From JBEDUK01 sp963781595 (GTDB lineage Bacteria > Actinomycetota > UBA4738), in assembly GCA_963781595.1 (NCBI GenBank), contig CAWAGG010000001.1, positions 124,001 to 188,000 on the forward strand: a DNA stretch of 64,000 nucleotides, given 5' to 3'. The notes beneath the pieces were generated by a model, which saw only the letters and a list, made by a program, of their open reading frames with translations, did no database searches and was not told the origin of the DNA. The position numbers and the translations under genes were made by a program. Below, piece after piece: positions 34,314 through 42,909 of the stretch. Each line of letters starts with the position of its first letter. The first letter of the stretch is position 1.

Positions 34314-35693
34314 TCATGGCACCACGTTCTGATTGAGTCGGAAGACGTTGTCCGGGTCGTACCGGCGCTTGAGCTCCACGAGCTTGCCGTATCGCGCGAG
34401 TCCGTATGCAGTCTGAACCGAACCGGGGCCGCCGCTCTCCGAGAGGAAGTTCACGAACCCGCGAGCCGGCCCGAAGGGCTCGAGGGCGGCGGCCAGGCTT
34501 CGCGCCCAGTCACGGTTGGCGTCGTCGTCCGCGGGGTCCTCCCATCGAGCGACGACGTTGTACGTGAAGCTCGCGGAGCGACCGGAGAACGCGGTGACGC
34601 CCTCGTCGACGCGATGGACTGCACCGCCCATATGGTGCAGGTCGAACTCGCTCGCGGGCGACGGCCGGGCACGCATGTGATCCATCACCGCATCGACCGC
34701 CTCGTCCGGGAAGGACGAGAGGAACCCGCCCTTGAAGTAGTACCGGCCTCCCTCGGGGAACTCTGCGTCGAACAACCCCTGCATGACGGGGTAGGGCATC
34801 GTGTCGAACAGGTCCACGGCCGGATCGAGTCCGCGGACGGCCCGGAGCTCGGCCTCCGCGACAACCGGGTCTCCGGTGTGGCAACCGACGATCGCCGCCG
34901 AGAGCGCCAGGCGCATCTCCGGCGGGACGACCTCCTCGTCCGGGGCGGGCCCAAGGACGAGCATCGTCGTGAACGCGTCCGAGAGCCTCGGGACCAGGCT
35001 GACGTATGCGCTCGCGAGCTCCTCGGCCCGCTCGTTCCGATAGAAGGCGGCCCCACCCGCCACGGGCCCGATCGGCGAGAGACGGTAGTCCAGGCGGGTC
35101 GCGACGCCGAAGTTGCCCCCGCCGCCGCGCAGGCCCCAGAGCAGGCCCTCGTGGCGCGGATCGGAGGATTCGAGGACGTCGCCGTTCGCCGTCACGACTT
35201 CGGCGCCGACCAGGTTGTCGCATGCGAGGCCGCGCTCATTCATGAGCCAACCGATTCCGCCACCGAGCGTCAGTCCTGCGATCCCGGTCGAGGACACGAC
35301 GCCCCCGGTGCTCGCCAGGCCGTGCGCCGCGGTCGCGGCATCGAACTCCGACCACCGGCATCCGCCCCCGGCGTGCGCGATCCGATCCGCGGCGTCCACC
35401 TCGACCGTCCGCATCGGGGAGAGATCGACGACGATGCCGCCGTCACAGGTCGAGAAGCCGGGGAGACTGTGGCCACCGCCGCGGACGGCGAGCGGGAGGC
35501 CGCTCTCGGCGGCCGCCCGAACAGCCTGCGCGACCCCCCGGGCCGAGCGGCACCGGACCACCGCCGTGGGCCGGCGGTCGATGCAGCCGTTCCACACGGC
35601 TCGAGCCTGTTCGTAGCCGGGATCGCCCGGGACCACGACGTCAAGATCCTCCGATCGCGCCAGGTCGGAAAGGACTTCGCTTGTTGCGGCCAT
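34314..35693 (-). CDS. FAD-binding oxidoreductase of the berberine-bridge (BBE) type
   Basis: A 459-residue protein, ATG at 35693 behind GAGGAGGG. The FAD-binding PCMH domain has CRSARGVAQAVRAAAESGLP, LAVRGGGHSLPGFSTCDGG (histidine for covalent FAD), and GGGIGWLMNERGLACDNLV. The C-terminal BBE motif is LVELKRRYDPDNVFRLNQNV. A CxxV-type second cysteine for 6-S-cysteinyl FAD is not evident. Such enzymes oxidise alcohols, sugars or aromatic compounds. It is divergent from a TetR regulator with paired operators in between, which probably controls it. Confidence 0.93.
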   Translation of the reverse strand: MAATSEVLSDLARSEDLDVVVPGDPGYEQARAVWNGCIDRRPTAVVRCRSARGVAQAVRAAAESGLPLAVRGGGHSLPGFSTCDGGIVVDLSPMRTVEVDAADRIAHAGGGCRWSEFDAATAAHGLASTGGVVSSTGIAGLTLGGGIGWLMNERGLACDNLVGAEVVTANGDVLESSDPRHEGLLWGLRGGGGNFGVATRLDYRLSPIGPVAGGAAFYRNERAEELASAYVSLVPRLSDAFTTMLVLGPAPDEEVVPPEMRLALSAAIVGCHTGDPVVAEAELRAVRGLDPAVDLFDTMPYPVMQGLFDAEFPEGGRYYFKGGFLSSFPDEAVDAVMDHMRARPSPASEFDLHHMGGAVHRVDEGVTAFSGRSASFTYNVVARWEDPADDDANRDWARSLAAALEPFGPARGFVNFLSESGGPGSVQTAYGLARYGKLVELKRRYDPDNVFRLNQNVVP

Positions 35694-35724
35694 CGCGCCC
35701 TCCTCTCGCCGAGCCCAGCGATCT

Positions 35725-35767
35725 AGCACGACCGTGCTCTCTCTTTCTAACCTGGCACGACCGTGCT
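35725..35767. promoter_or_regulatory. Two tandem TetR-type operators
   Basis: The palindrome AGCACGACCGTGCT (35725-35738) recurs as GGCACGACCGTGCT (35754-35767), with perfect GCACG/CGTGC arms and a 2-base centre. The copies are 29 bases apart, close to three helical turns, in the gap between the oxidoreductase and TetR genes, so bound dimers would lie on one face and could shut both promoters. The adjacent TetR protein is the expected ligand-released repressor. Confidence 0.8.
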
Positions 35768-35781
35768 ATCTTTGTCAAGTT

Positions 35782-36444
35782 GTGGCCGAGCCGACGAACG
35801 CCGTCGCCGAAAGGCGGTCGGACGGCGAGCGCACCCACGCCGCGATCCTCGAGGCCGCGATGCGACTGGCCTCGGTCGAGGGGCTCGCGGGGCTCACGAT
35901 CGGAGGCCTCGCGGAGGCGCTCGGCATCAGCAAGAGCGGGGTGTACGCGCACTTCGGCTCGAAGGAACGGCTCCAGCTCGAGACGATCGAGGCCGCGCGC
36001 GAGGTGTTCCAGCGGGAGGTGATCGAGCCGGGTCTGGCGGCGCCGGAGGGGCTCGGGCAGCTCGAGGCCATCGCCGAGGCGTACCTGTCCTACGTGGAGC
36101 GGGCGGTGTTCCCCGGCGGATGCTTCTTCGCGCAGCTCTTGGGGGAGTTCGACTCGCTGGTCGGGCCGCTGCACGAGGAGGTCGAGGCCGACCAGCAAGA
36201 GTGGCTCGGGCTGGTCGAGCACCTTGCGGCGGTCGCGCGGGACCAGGGGCAGCTCTCGCGCGGCGCGGAGCCGAAGCAGCTGTCGTTCGAGATCGTTGCG
36301 GCGCTGGACCTTGCCAACTACCTCTACATCCTCACAAGGGACGCGGCGACGCTCGAACGCGGGCGGGTCGCGGTGCGAGCCGCCGTCCTGCGGCAGCGCC
36401 GCGCCGGCCGGCGGCCAGGTGAAACGCGGGCCGACAACCGATAG
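35782..36444 (+). CDS. TetR-family transcriptional regulator
   Basis: About 220 residues from the GTG 35782. The helix-turn-helix reads LTIGGLAEALGISKSGVYAH followed by FGSKERLQLETIE, the TetR_N signature. A ligand-binding helical domain follows with GGCFFAQLLGEFDSLVGPLH and FEIVAALDLANYLY, resembling TetR_C domains of the YcdC/LmrA-like type. It most likely represses itself and the divergent FAD oxidoreductase through the two palindromes at 35725-35767. The ligand is unknown. Confidence 0.92.
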   Translation: MAEPTNAVAERRSDGERTHAAILEAAMRLASVEGLAGLTIGGLAEALGISKSGVYAHFGSKERLQLETIEAAREVFQREVIEPGLAAPEGLGQLEAIAEAYLSYVERAVFPGGCFFAQLLGEFDSLVGPLHEEVEADQQEWLGLVEHLAAVARDQGQLSRGAEPKQLSFEIVAALDLANYLYILTRDAATLERGRVAVRAAVLRQRRAGRRPGETRADNR

Positions 36445-36455
36445 CGTCAGTCCCA

Positions 36456-36725
36456 TGCGCATCGTGCGGACAGACGACCCGGTCGCGTTCGTGGATCTGG
36501 CGGGCCCCCCCGCCGCGCCGCAACGAGGCGCGCGATCACCTGATCCTCGGCGTCGCGGCCCTGCACGTCGCCGAGGCGAACGCGTTCGAGTCCCACCAGA
36601 GGTGGGTCGTGCTCGACCCGGATCCCGTCACCGCCGGCCCGTGGACGCCGCCCCGCCACCTCCTGGTGGGCGAGCTCGCCGAGCACGTGGTGGAAGGGGG
36701 CCGAGCCCGTGGGCCGGAACGGGGC
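36456..36725 (+). pseudogene. Truncated, frameshifted GNAT-like acetyltransferase
   Basis: The ATG at 36456 starts MRIVRTDDPVAFVDLAGP, then frame is lost at a run of seven C (about 36506-36512). In the next frame LRRNEARDHLILGVAALHVA and SHQRWVVLDPDPVTAGPWTP continue as in N-terminal halves of GNAT-fold proteins of the type TDDPxxFLxxAGPFLxRxEARHNLxLGI. The acetyl-CoA-binding half is absent. From about 36726 to the next gene at 36981 I see nothing recognisable on either strand. Confidence 0.55.
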
Positions 36726-36980
36726 GAACCGGTCCAACAGGCGAAGCTCGCAGGGCTTGGTCGGACCTTGGCGTGGCGCGCCGTCAGGCTAGTCCGCTCA
36801 CCCTCGACGGTGGGAGCCAGGTTCGCATTGTGGAAGGCCAGGCCCACGGAACGGTTGTCGTGGTTCGGGTGATGATCCATGTTCCGGCGTCACGTGATGC
36901 TTGACGGAAGTCCGGCTGATCCCCGACACCTCCCATCTCCCCGGTCGAACAGGAAGTGGGCCGGGTTCAGCGCCGTGCAT

Positions 36981-37841
36981 CTACGCGGCCCGCCGGCGAG
37001 CCACCAGGAGCAGGTACTCGTAGCGGTACTCCGCGGGACCTTCAGGCGGTCCGCTGTTGGCGCGCGTGGCGAACTCGAGGAGATCACGGTCCAGCGCGGC
37101 CGCGCGCTCTGGCTCCTCGGCGAGGGCGGCGTAGATCCCGACCACCGGCCCGAACGTCTGCTTGAAGAGCTCGCGGTAATCACTCGGGGTGTCCGCGCTC
37201 TCCACGTAATGCCTGCGGGTTGCCTCCAGCAGCTCCGCCCGATCGCCGAAGAGCTCCCGCACGTGCTCCTCGCTGCCCCACAGCGCCGGCGGCAGCGCTT
37301 CGGGCGGGGGCGGGGGCATGTAGGGCGCGAGGGCGCCGAAGAAGTCGGAGATCAAGCCCTCGGGCGTGAAGTTGAGCATCCCGATCGTGCCTCCGGGCCG
37401 GCACACGCGCAGCATCTCGTGGGCCACCGCCCGCTGGTCGGGAGCGAACATCGCACCGAACGAAGAGGTGACGACGTCGAACTCTCCGTCTGCGAACGGG
37501 AGCGCCTCGGCGTCGGCCTCGACCCATTCGAGCTCAACCCCATGGGCCGCGGCTTCACGGCGGCCCGCCTCGAAGTTCTCAGGCGTCAGGTCCGACGCGA
37601 CGACCTCGGCCCCGGCCTCGGCGGCGCGGATCGCCGTGTTGCCCGTCCCGGCAGCGACATCGAGCACACGCTGCCCCGTCGAGATCCCGCACGCCCTTAC
37701 CAGCACCTCCCCAAGCTGCCAGATCGTCGCCATCGCGAACCGGTGGTAGTCACCGAGGGCCCAGGCGGCCCGTGTGGCGGCCTTCAGCTCGCGGCTGGCT
37801 TCGATCGCCGCCGACGCCTCGGTTCCCTGGTGGTTGATCAT
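36981..37841 (-). CDS. Class I SAM-dependent methyltransferase
   Basis: A 286-residue protein; ATG at 37841 follows GGGAGGAGACC. The SAM-binding motif I is VLDVAAGTGNTAIRAAEAGA, motif II has VVASDLTPENFE, then EADAEALPFADGEFDVVTSS and MLRVCRPGGTIGMLNFTPEG, the standard Methyltransf_11/25 order. The substrate is unknown; the C-terminal half (PPPPPEALPPALWGSEEHVR) may bind it. The TPR-LuxR gene upstream in the window lies on the same strand but 190 bases away on the 3' side, so an operon is not evident. Confidence 0.9.
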   Translation of the reverse strand: MINHQGTEASAAIEASRELKAATRAAWALGDYHRFAMATIWQLGEVLVRACGISTGQRVLDVAAGTGNTAIRAAEAGAEVVASDLTPENFEAGRREAAAHGVELEWVEADAEALPFADGEFDVVTSSFGAMFAPDQRAVAHEMLRVCRPGGTIGMLNFTPEGLISDFFGALAPYMPPPPPEALPPALWGSEEHVRELFGDRAELLEATRRHYVESADTPSDYRELFKQTFGPVVGIYAALAEEPERAAALDRDLLEFATRANSGPPEGPAEYRYEYLLLVARRRAA

Positions 37842-38031
37842 CGGTCTCCTCCCATCCTCGCCGCCGGTAGCCCCGGCCATCTCCACGATCCTCGCGAGCG
37901 CCGCGGCCTCGATCATCGGTCGCCCCGAGGTGACCCAACGCTCCATCGTCGGGACCGTAGCGTCGGCGGCCCCGCCCCGACTTCGCCCGAGATGGTCATC
38001 TTTCCGACGGGACTGGCATGGCCGGAGCTGG

Positions 38032-39723
38032 CTATCTCCCGGTGTCGTTCACCAGACCCGATCGCACCGCATAGGCGGCCGCGGCTGCGCGTGAGGGCAG
38101 GTCGAGCTTCCGCAGGATGTTGGTGACGTGGCGATGAACGGTGTGCTCTGAGATCACCAACCGGTCCGCGATCTGCCGGTTGGTGAGCCCCTCGGCGAGG
38201 AGCCCCAGTACCTCGCGCTCGCGCCGCGTGACCGCGGGCACCCCTCGGTCATCGCGGCTGCCGCGCCTCCAGACCTCGAGCAGCCGACGGGCACGCTCAG
38301 CCTCAGCCTCGGCCCCCAGCTCGAGCAGGCGATCCAGGGCCGTGGTCGCCTCGTGCCCGGCCGATCCGGTTCGACCCAAGGCGGCGAGGCTCGTGGCCAG
38401 CTCGATCCGCGCTTGCGAGGCCTCGAACGGCGCGCCGATCCGCTGGAACCGATCGACGGCGTCCTCGAGCAACGTCCTCGCCCGATCGTGATCGCCGCCG
38501 GCGGCCTCGAGCACTCCGGCGATCAGCTCCGTGGTGGCGCGCAACGGCTCGGTCCCAACCAACCGTTCGATCTCCCGCAAGGAATCGAGCGCCACGCGCG
38601 CCTCTTCGAACTCACCCCGCGCTACCCGGGCGCGGGCCAGATGCTCGAGCGCCGGGGCTCGGTCGAGCTTGCGCTCGGCTGGTGCCTGGCGTAGCAGTCG
38701 CTCGCCCAGCTCGACCGCCCGGCGCGACTCGCCCCGATCGAGCGCCAGGCGGGCTCGGCAGAGCTGCGCCGGCGCGGACGGGCCGGCTCGATCGAGGAGC
38801 AGCTCCGCTTCCTCCGCCCGGGCCTGCCTACGCCTCAGCTCCGCGAGGCCGACCAGCGGGCCTCCCACCAGCGCCGGGCGGGAGCGCGAGAAGTCCTCGA
38901 TCGATGTCTCCAGCATCTCCTCGGCGTCCGTCCACTGTCCCCGCCAGAGGTGGACCGCGCCGTACTCGGCGCGGCAGAAGGCCAGCATGTAGCGACTCCC
39001 ATAGCGCTCCGCGAACTCGGCGATCCGGTCGCACCACTCGAAAGCACGCTCGTAGTCGAGCACGGCGGCGCAGGCACTCACCAAGAAGCAGCAGGCCCAG
39101 GCGCCCGAGATCGGGATCGTCGCGTCGCCCGCCAGTGCGGTCGCGGTCGACTCGTCGAGGCAGCGCATGCCCTCCTCGACCTGCGCGCAGGCGACGAGTG
39201 CGGCTCCCTGGAGGGCGAGCCCGAGCATCTCGAGGTCGGGGACGTCGAATCGCCGGCCGGCCTCGGCCGCCTGGGCACCGAGCCCGCTCGCCGTGGCGGT
39301 ATCGCCCGAGAGGTGGGCGATGTAGCCCTGGTGGAAGGCCAGCCAGCCGTGGTCCGGTCCGGGTTCGATCGGGTCGAGCAGTCGCCCTGCCCGCCGCAAC
39401 CAGCCGCCCGCCACCGCCACGGCGCCGCGGAAATCCAGCTGATCGGCCGCGAGCCAGGTAGCCATCCGCGCCGCGCTCGCGGGCTCTCCGCGCCGGCGGT
39501 AGAGGCGGTAGGCGCGCTCGCGGGCGTCGAAGACCGCCCCTGCGTCGTCGAGCCACCACGCAGCCCAACTCAGCCCTTCAAGGGCCTCCGGCGTCTCCTC
39601 GCGAACCAGCGCGTCCGCGAACAGAGCGCGTGCGGCCGCCCACTCTCCGTCGGCGAGCCGCGCCCAGCCGGCCGAGAGCGGTTCGGACGCGATGCCCTCC
39701 GCTTCATTCGGCATCGTGGTCAT
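38032..39723 (-). CDS. LuxR-family regulator with TPR-like repeats
   Basis: A 563-residue protein from the ATG 39723. The first 480 residues are helical TPR-like repeats (LSAGWARLADGEWAAARALF; GWLAFHQGYIAHLSGDTATA; GPLVGLAELRRRQARAEEAE). The C-terminal 60 residues form a LuxR-type helix-turn-helix: LTNRQIADRLVISEHTVHRH followed by VTNILRKLDLPSRA. No P-loop is present, unlike MalT. It is likely a DNA-binding regulator whose repeats receive a protein or small-molecule signal. Targets unknown. Confidence 0.92.
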   Translation of the reverse strand: MTTMPNEAEGIASEPLSAGWARLADGEWAAARALFADALVREETPEALEGLSWAAWWLDDAGAVFDARERAYRLYRRRGEPASAARMATWLAADQLDFRGAVAVAGGWLRRAGRLLDPIEPGPDHGWLAFHQGYIAHLSGDTATASGLGAQAAEAGRRFDVPDLEMLGLALQGAALVACAQVEEGMRCLDESTATALAGDATIPISGAWACCFLVSACAAVLDYERAFEWCDRIAEFAERYGSRYMLAFCRAEYGAVHLWRGQWTDAEEMLETSIEDFSRSRPALVGGPLVGLAELRRRQARAEEAELLLDRAGPSAPAQLCRARLALDRGESRRAVELGERLLRQAPAERKLDRAPALEHLARARVARGEFEEARVALDSLREIERLVGTEPLRATTELIAGVLEAAGGDHDRARTLLEDAVDRFQRIGAPFEASQARIELATSLAALGRTGSAGHEATTALDRLLELGAEAEAERARRLLEVWRRGSRDDRGVPAVTRREREVLGLLAEGLTNRQIADRLVISEHTVHRHVTNILRKLDLPSRAAAAAYAVRSGLVNDTGR

Positions 39724-39929
39724 TCTCGCGCCTCGATCCTGCCGGGTCGATCCCCGCGTGGCGTCAGCTGGCCGATCTCCGTGTCGCGCGACGAGCGAAT
39801 GTGCGCAGCATCCGGTCTCACCCGATCGAGGAGGAGGCGGGCCGTGCGCGTGGAGCTCCAGCGTCACGGAGCAGCGCACCGGCGATGCTCGCGCGGCACC
39901 CGGAGACCGCACACCGTGACGCCACCCGG

Positions 39930-41300
39930 TCAGCTCGTCGGCGTGTCCGGCGGCAGCGGTGGGACGCCGACGCAATCCGTCCGCAGCGGCAGGGGGTCCG
40001 GGGGGATGGGGCGCTGCGTGAAGTCGAAGTCGTACGACATGTCCGTCGCCGAGCGGTCCCGTTCGGTGAGCTGCGACAGACCCCAGTTCTCCTCGATGAA
40101 GCGCAAGATCGACGAGAACTCGCCCTCGTGGTGGTCGACGTTCCCCGGCTTCGCGTACGGCGAGATCACCAGCAGGGGCACGCGGAAGCCGAACCCGAAC
40201 CGGTCCACCTCCCGCGGGCGGACGTGATCGTAGAGGCCGCCCCACTCGTCATAGGTGATGAACACCGCCGTGCTCCCCCATTGCGGCCCTCGCATGATGG
40301 CGTCGACCAGGAGCGTGGTCCAGTTCTCGCCCTGGCAGGCGTTGGTGGGTGGCAACGGGTGCTCGGAGACGTTGAAATGGGGCGTGACCCACGTCACGGG
40401 AGGGAGGGCGCCGGCGGCAGCGTCGTGCAGGAAGCTGTCGACGGGCTTGATGTGGTGGACCCACTGCTGCGGATCCTCCCGGATGTGCCGGATCGCGTCG
40501 TAGGCGGACCACATGTACCCGGCCTGGGTGCTGGTACCCGAGTAGTACGACCAGTCCACGCCGGCCCGGGTCAGCAGGTCGCCCTCCGTGGTGAAGTCGA
40601 AACAGGGCGGCACACGGACCCGGTGATGCTCGGCGTCGAGGATGGGCACCGTCTCCCCCTCCGGCGCGTCGCAACCCCAGCTCCTGGCAAGGCCGGGTCG
40701 CTTCTTGACCGTGAAGCCCGGACCGTCGGTCGCGTCGCCGGCTTGTGCTGCGATCAGGTAGAGGTGGTTGGGGAACGAGGGCCCTCTGTGCGAGGAGAAG
40801 AACCGATCGGCCAGCGTGAAGCGCGACGCCCAGTGCCAGTAGTTCGGCGCCTGCCCCCGCCGCACCTGCGAGTACGCGCCGGCGTTGATACGTGGATCGT
40901 CGCGGCAGAACCCGTCGAGCTTACCGTGGTCGAAGTCGACCAGCCCGTCGCCGAACGAGTGCCCCAGGTCGTGCTGGAAGACCTGCGGGATCGGCGCGAG
41001 CGGGATCGGCCGGCCATGACAGTTGCCGACGGTCACCCCGTCGACGCCGGGGAACCGGCCGAACATCGAGTCGAAGCTCCGGTTCTCCTTGACGATGATC
41101 ACCACGTGCTGGATCGGCGAGCGGGCCAGGATCGCATCCGGCGTCGGATCGCCGGGGCTCGTCTCCGGCGTCGAGCCGGAACGGCTCGTCGGCGCGCCGA
41201 GTGTTGCAACCGCTGAGCCCGAGCCGGAGCATGCAGCCACCACGAGCGCCGTGGCGCAGAGCCCGGCGAGGATCGCACGGAAGGATGTCCCACCCCTCAT
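39930..41300 (-). CDS. PF04185-type phosphoesterase lipoprotein (phospholipase C-like), copy 1
   Basis: A 456-residue lipoprotein: signal FRAILAGLCATALVVA with lipobox VAA-C, then the phosphoesterase core IQHVVIIVKENRSFDSMFGR (metal-ligand E and N region), APNYWHWASRFTLADRFFSS, and the C-terminal VFITYDEWGGLYDHVRP (D, H). The family includes phospholipase C and acid phosphatases of Actinomycetota and Burkholderia. Substrate is unknown. A second, related enzyme precedes it by 66 bases, so both are probably co-expressed on the outer face of the membrane. Confidence 0.9.
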   Translation of the reverse strand: MRGGTSFRAILAGLCATALVVAACSGSGSAVATLGAPTSRSGSTPETSPGDPTPDAILARSPIQHVVIIVKENRSFDSMFGRFPGVDGVTVGNCHGRPIPLAPIPQVFQHDLGHSFGDGLVDFDHGKLDGFCRDDPRINAGAYSQVRRGQAPNYWHWASRFTLADRFFSSHRGPSFPNHLYLIAAQAGDATDGPGFTVKKRPGLARSWGCDAPEGETVPILDAEHHRVRVPPCFDFTTEGDLLTRAGVDWSYYSGTSTQAGYMWSAYDAIRHIREDPQQWVHHIKPVDSFLHDAAAGALPPVTWVTPHFNVSEHPLPPTNACQGENWTTLLVDAIMRGPQWGSTAVFITYDEWGGLYDHVRPREVDRFGFGFRVPLLVISPYAKPGNVDHHEGEFSSILRFIEENWGLSQLTERDRSATDMSYDFDFTQRPIPPDPLPLRTDCVGVPPLPPDTPTS

Positions 41301-41366
41301 CTGGACCGGTGGAGGATACCCTGGATCGATGCCGCTTCGGACGCGCAAGGAAGGTCCATCCACCGA

Positions 41367-42887
41367 TCAGAGCGGTGACGCCCTCGAGGTTCGATCCGGG
41401 ATCGACGGCGAGCCGGGCGGCGAACGCAACCGGAGGATCTCCGGGGGCCGCGGCCGCTGACTGAAGTCGAAGTCCGCCAGCAGGTCCCCGAGGATCCCCT
41501 CGTCCTCGCGCACGTCGGGACGCGGGTCGGGCCGCCCGTCCGTCGTCGGATCGAGCCTGGCCCCGCCTAGGAAGTCGTCTTCGATGAACTTCAGGTACGC
41601 ATCGAACGACAGCGCCTGGTGGTCGATGTAGCCCGTGCGCGCGTACGGGCTGATGACCATGGCGGGCACCCGGATCCCGTAGCCGTTCGCGTCCACGCGG
41701 GGCGGGACGACGTGGTCGAAGAAGCCTCCCCAGTCGTCCCACGTGACGAAGATCGCCGTGCTCGACCAATCGGGGCTTCGCATGACGGCATCGACCAGGT
41801 GCGTGACCCACGCCTGGCCGTCGCTGATCAGCGCGGGCGGATGTTCGCTGTCGCGCTGGTTCGGAACCACCCATGACACCGCCCGCAGCCTGCCTCGAGC
41901 GGCCGCCTGGAAGAAGTTACGGGCGGGCCGGACGTTCGACGTCTGGCCGTCGCTGTTGACGTCGACGAAGCGCGGGAGCGGGTTCCAGATCCCCGGCACC
42001 CCGACCGATTGGGGCTTCGACGGACACGCGAGGCCGTCGTCGTCGCAGTCGGGCTGGGCTCCCTGGTCGAGGTAGTACGCCCAGCTCACGTGGTGGCGGT
42101 ACAGCAGGTACGTGAGGTCGGTCCAGCCGTACGGCTCGCCGTGGGTGCCCCTGCGCCGGCCGGGACCCGTCAGGTCCAGGTCGCTGTGACAAGTCATCGG
42201 GTCGGGCGGGTTGGAACACGACGCCGACCACCCAGAGACGGTGAACAGATGCGCGGGGAGGCTCCAGCCGTAGTTCGGCTCGAACATCCGGTCCTGGAGC
42301 ACGAAGTCCTTGGCCCACGTCCAGTAGTTGGGGATCTGGCGGGCGTCGTGGAAGCCCATCGCGTCCTCGCCGGACCCGCCCGCGACGCAGACCGGCGCGA
42401 CGCTGTTCCGCAGGCAGTGCTTCGCCACGCTCCTGGCGGCGACGAGGACGAAGCCATCCATCTTCCCTCGGTCGATGTCGATGTGCGCGTCGGCGGCGCG
42501 GTGCGAGCCGCCGAAGTTCTCGTCGTTCGGGTCGTAGAACGGACGGATGCACGGGCCGTTCGGGTTCGGCAGGCACGGAGCCGGCGCGCCGTCTCGCATG
42601 GGGATGCCGTCGGCCCCGGGGAAGGTCCCGAAGTACGAATCGAACGACCGGTTCTCCTGCATGATCACGACGACGTGCTTGATGAGGTGGATCCGTGCGC
42701 GGTCGAACGCGGGAACGCCCCTCGGGCTCGGTCCATGCGATACCGTCGGCGCGCTCGAACCCGATGACGGCGATCCTGCCGTCTCGGAGGTCGGCCGGGG
42801 CGCGGTGCACGCCGCGACCAGCGAGGCCAACGCGACCGCCAGGGCCGGCAGCGTCCGGCGGCGCCGCCGTGAGGCCTCGCGGATCAC
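41367..42887 (-). CDS. PF04185-type phosphoesterase lipoprotein (phospholipase C-like), copy 2
   Basis: A 506-residue lipoprotein starting with GTG at 42887. Lipobox VAA-C follows LPALAVALASL. Core motifs are KHVVVIMQENRSFDSYFGTF, IPNYWTWAKDFVLQDRMFEP, and FVTWDDWGGFFDHVVPPR, matching copy 1 and the phospholipase C/acid phosphatase family. It is longer than copy 1 by inserts rich in cysteine (CSNPPDPMTCHSD). It begins 22 bases after the glycosyltransferase gene, in an apparent four-gene operon. Confidence 0.9.
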   Translation of the reverse strand: MIREASRRRRRTLPALAVALASLVAACTAPRPTSETAGSPSSGSSAPTVSHGPSPRGVPAFDRARIHLIKHVVVIMQENRSFDSYFGTFPGADGIPMRDGAPAPCLPNPNGPCIRPFYDPNDENFGGSHRAADAHIDIDRGKMDGFVLVAARSVAKHCLRNSVAPVCVAGGSGEDAMGFHDARQIPNYWTWAKDFVLQDRMFEPNYGWSLPAHLFTVSGWSASCSNPPDPMTCHSDLDLTGPGRRRGTHGEPYGWTDLTYLLYRHHVSWAYYLDQGAQPDCDDDGLACPSKPQSVGVPGIWNPLPRFVDVNSDGQTSNVRPARNFFQAAARGRLRAVSWVVPNQRDSEHPPALISDGQAWVTHLVDAVMRSPDWSSTAIFVTWDDWGGFFDHVVPPRVDANGYGIRVPAMVISPYARTGYIDHQALSFDAYLKFIEDDFLGGARLDPTTDGRPDPRPDVREDEGILGDLLADFDFSQRPRPPEILRLRSPPGSPSIPDRTSRASPL

Positions 42888-42909
42888 ATCGAACGCCCCA
42901 TCCCGTGCT

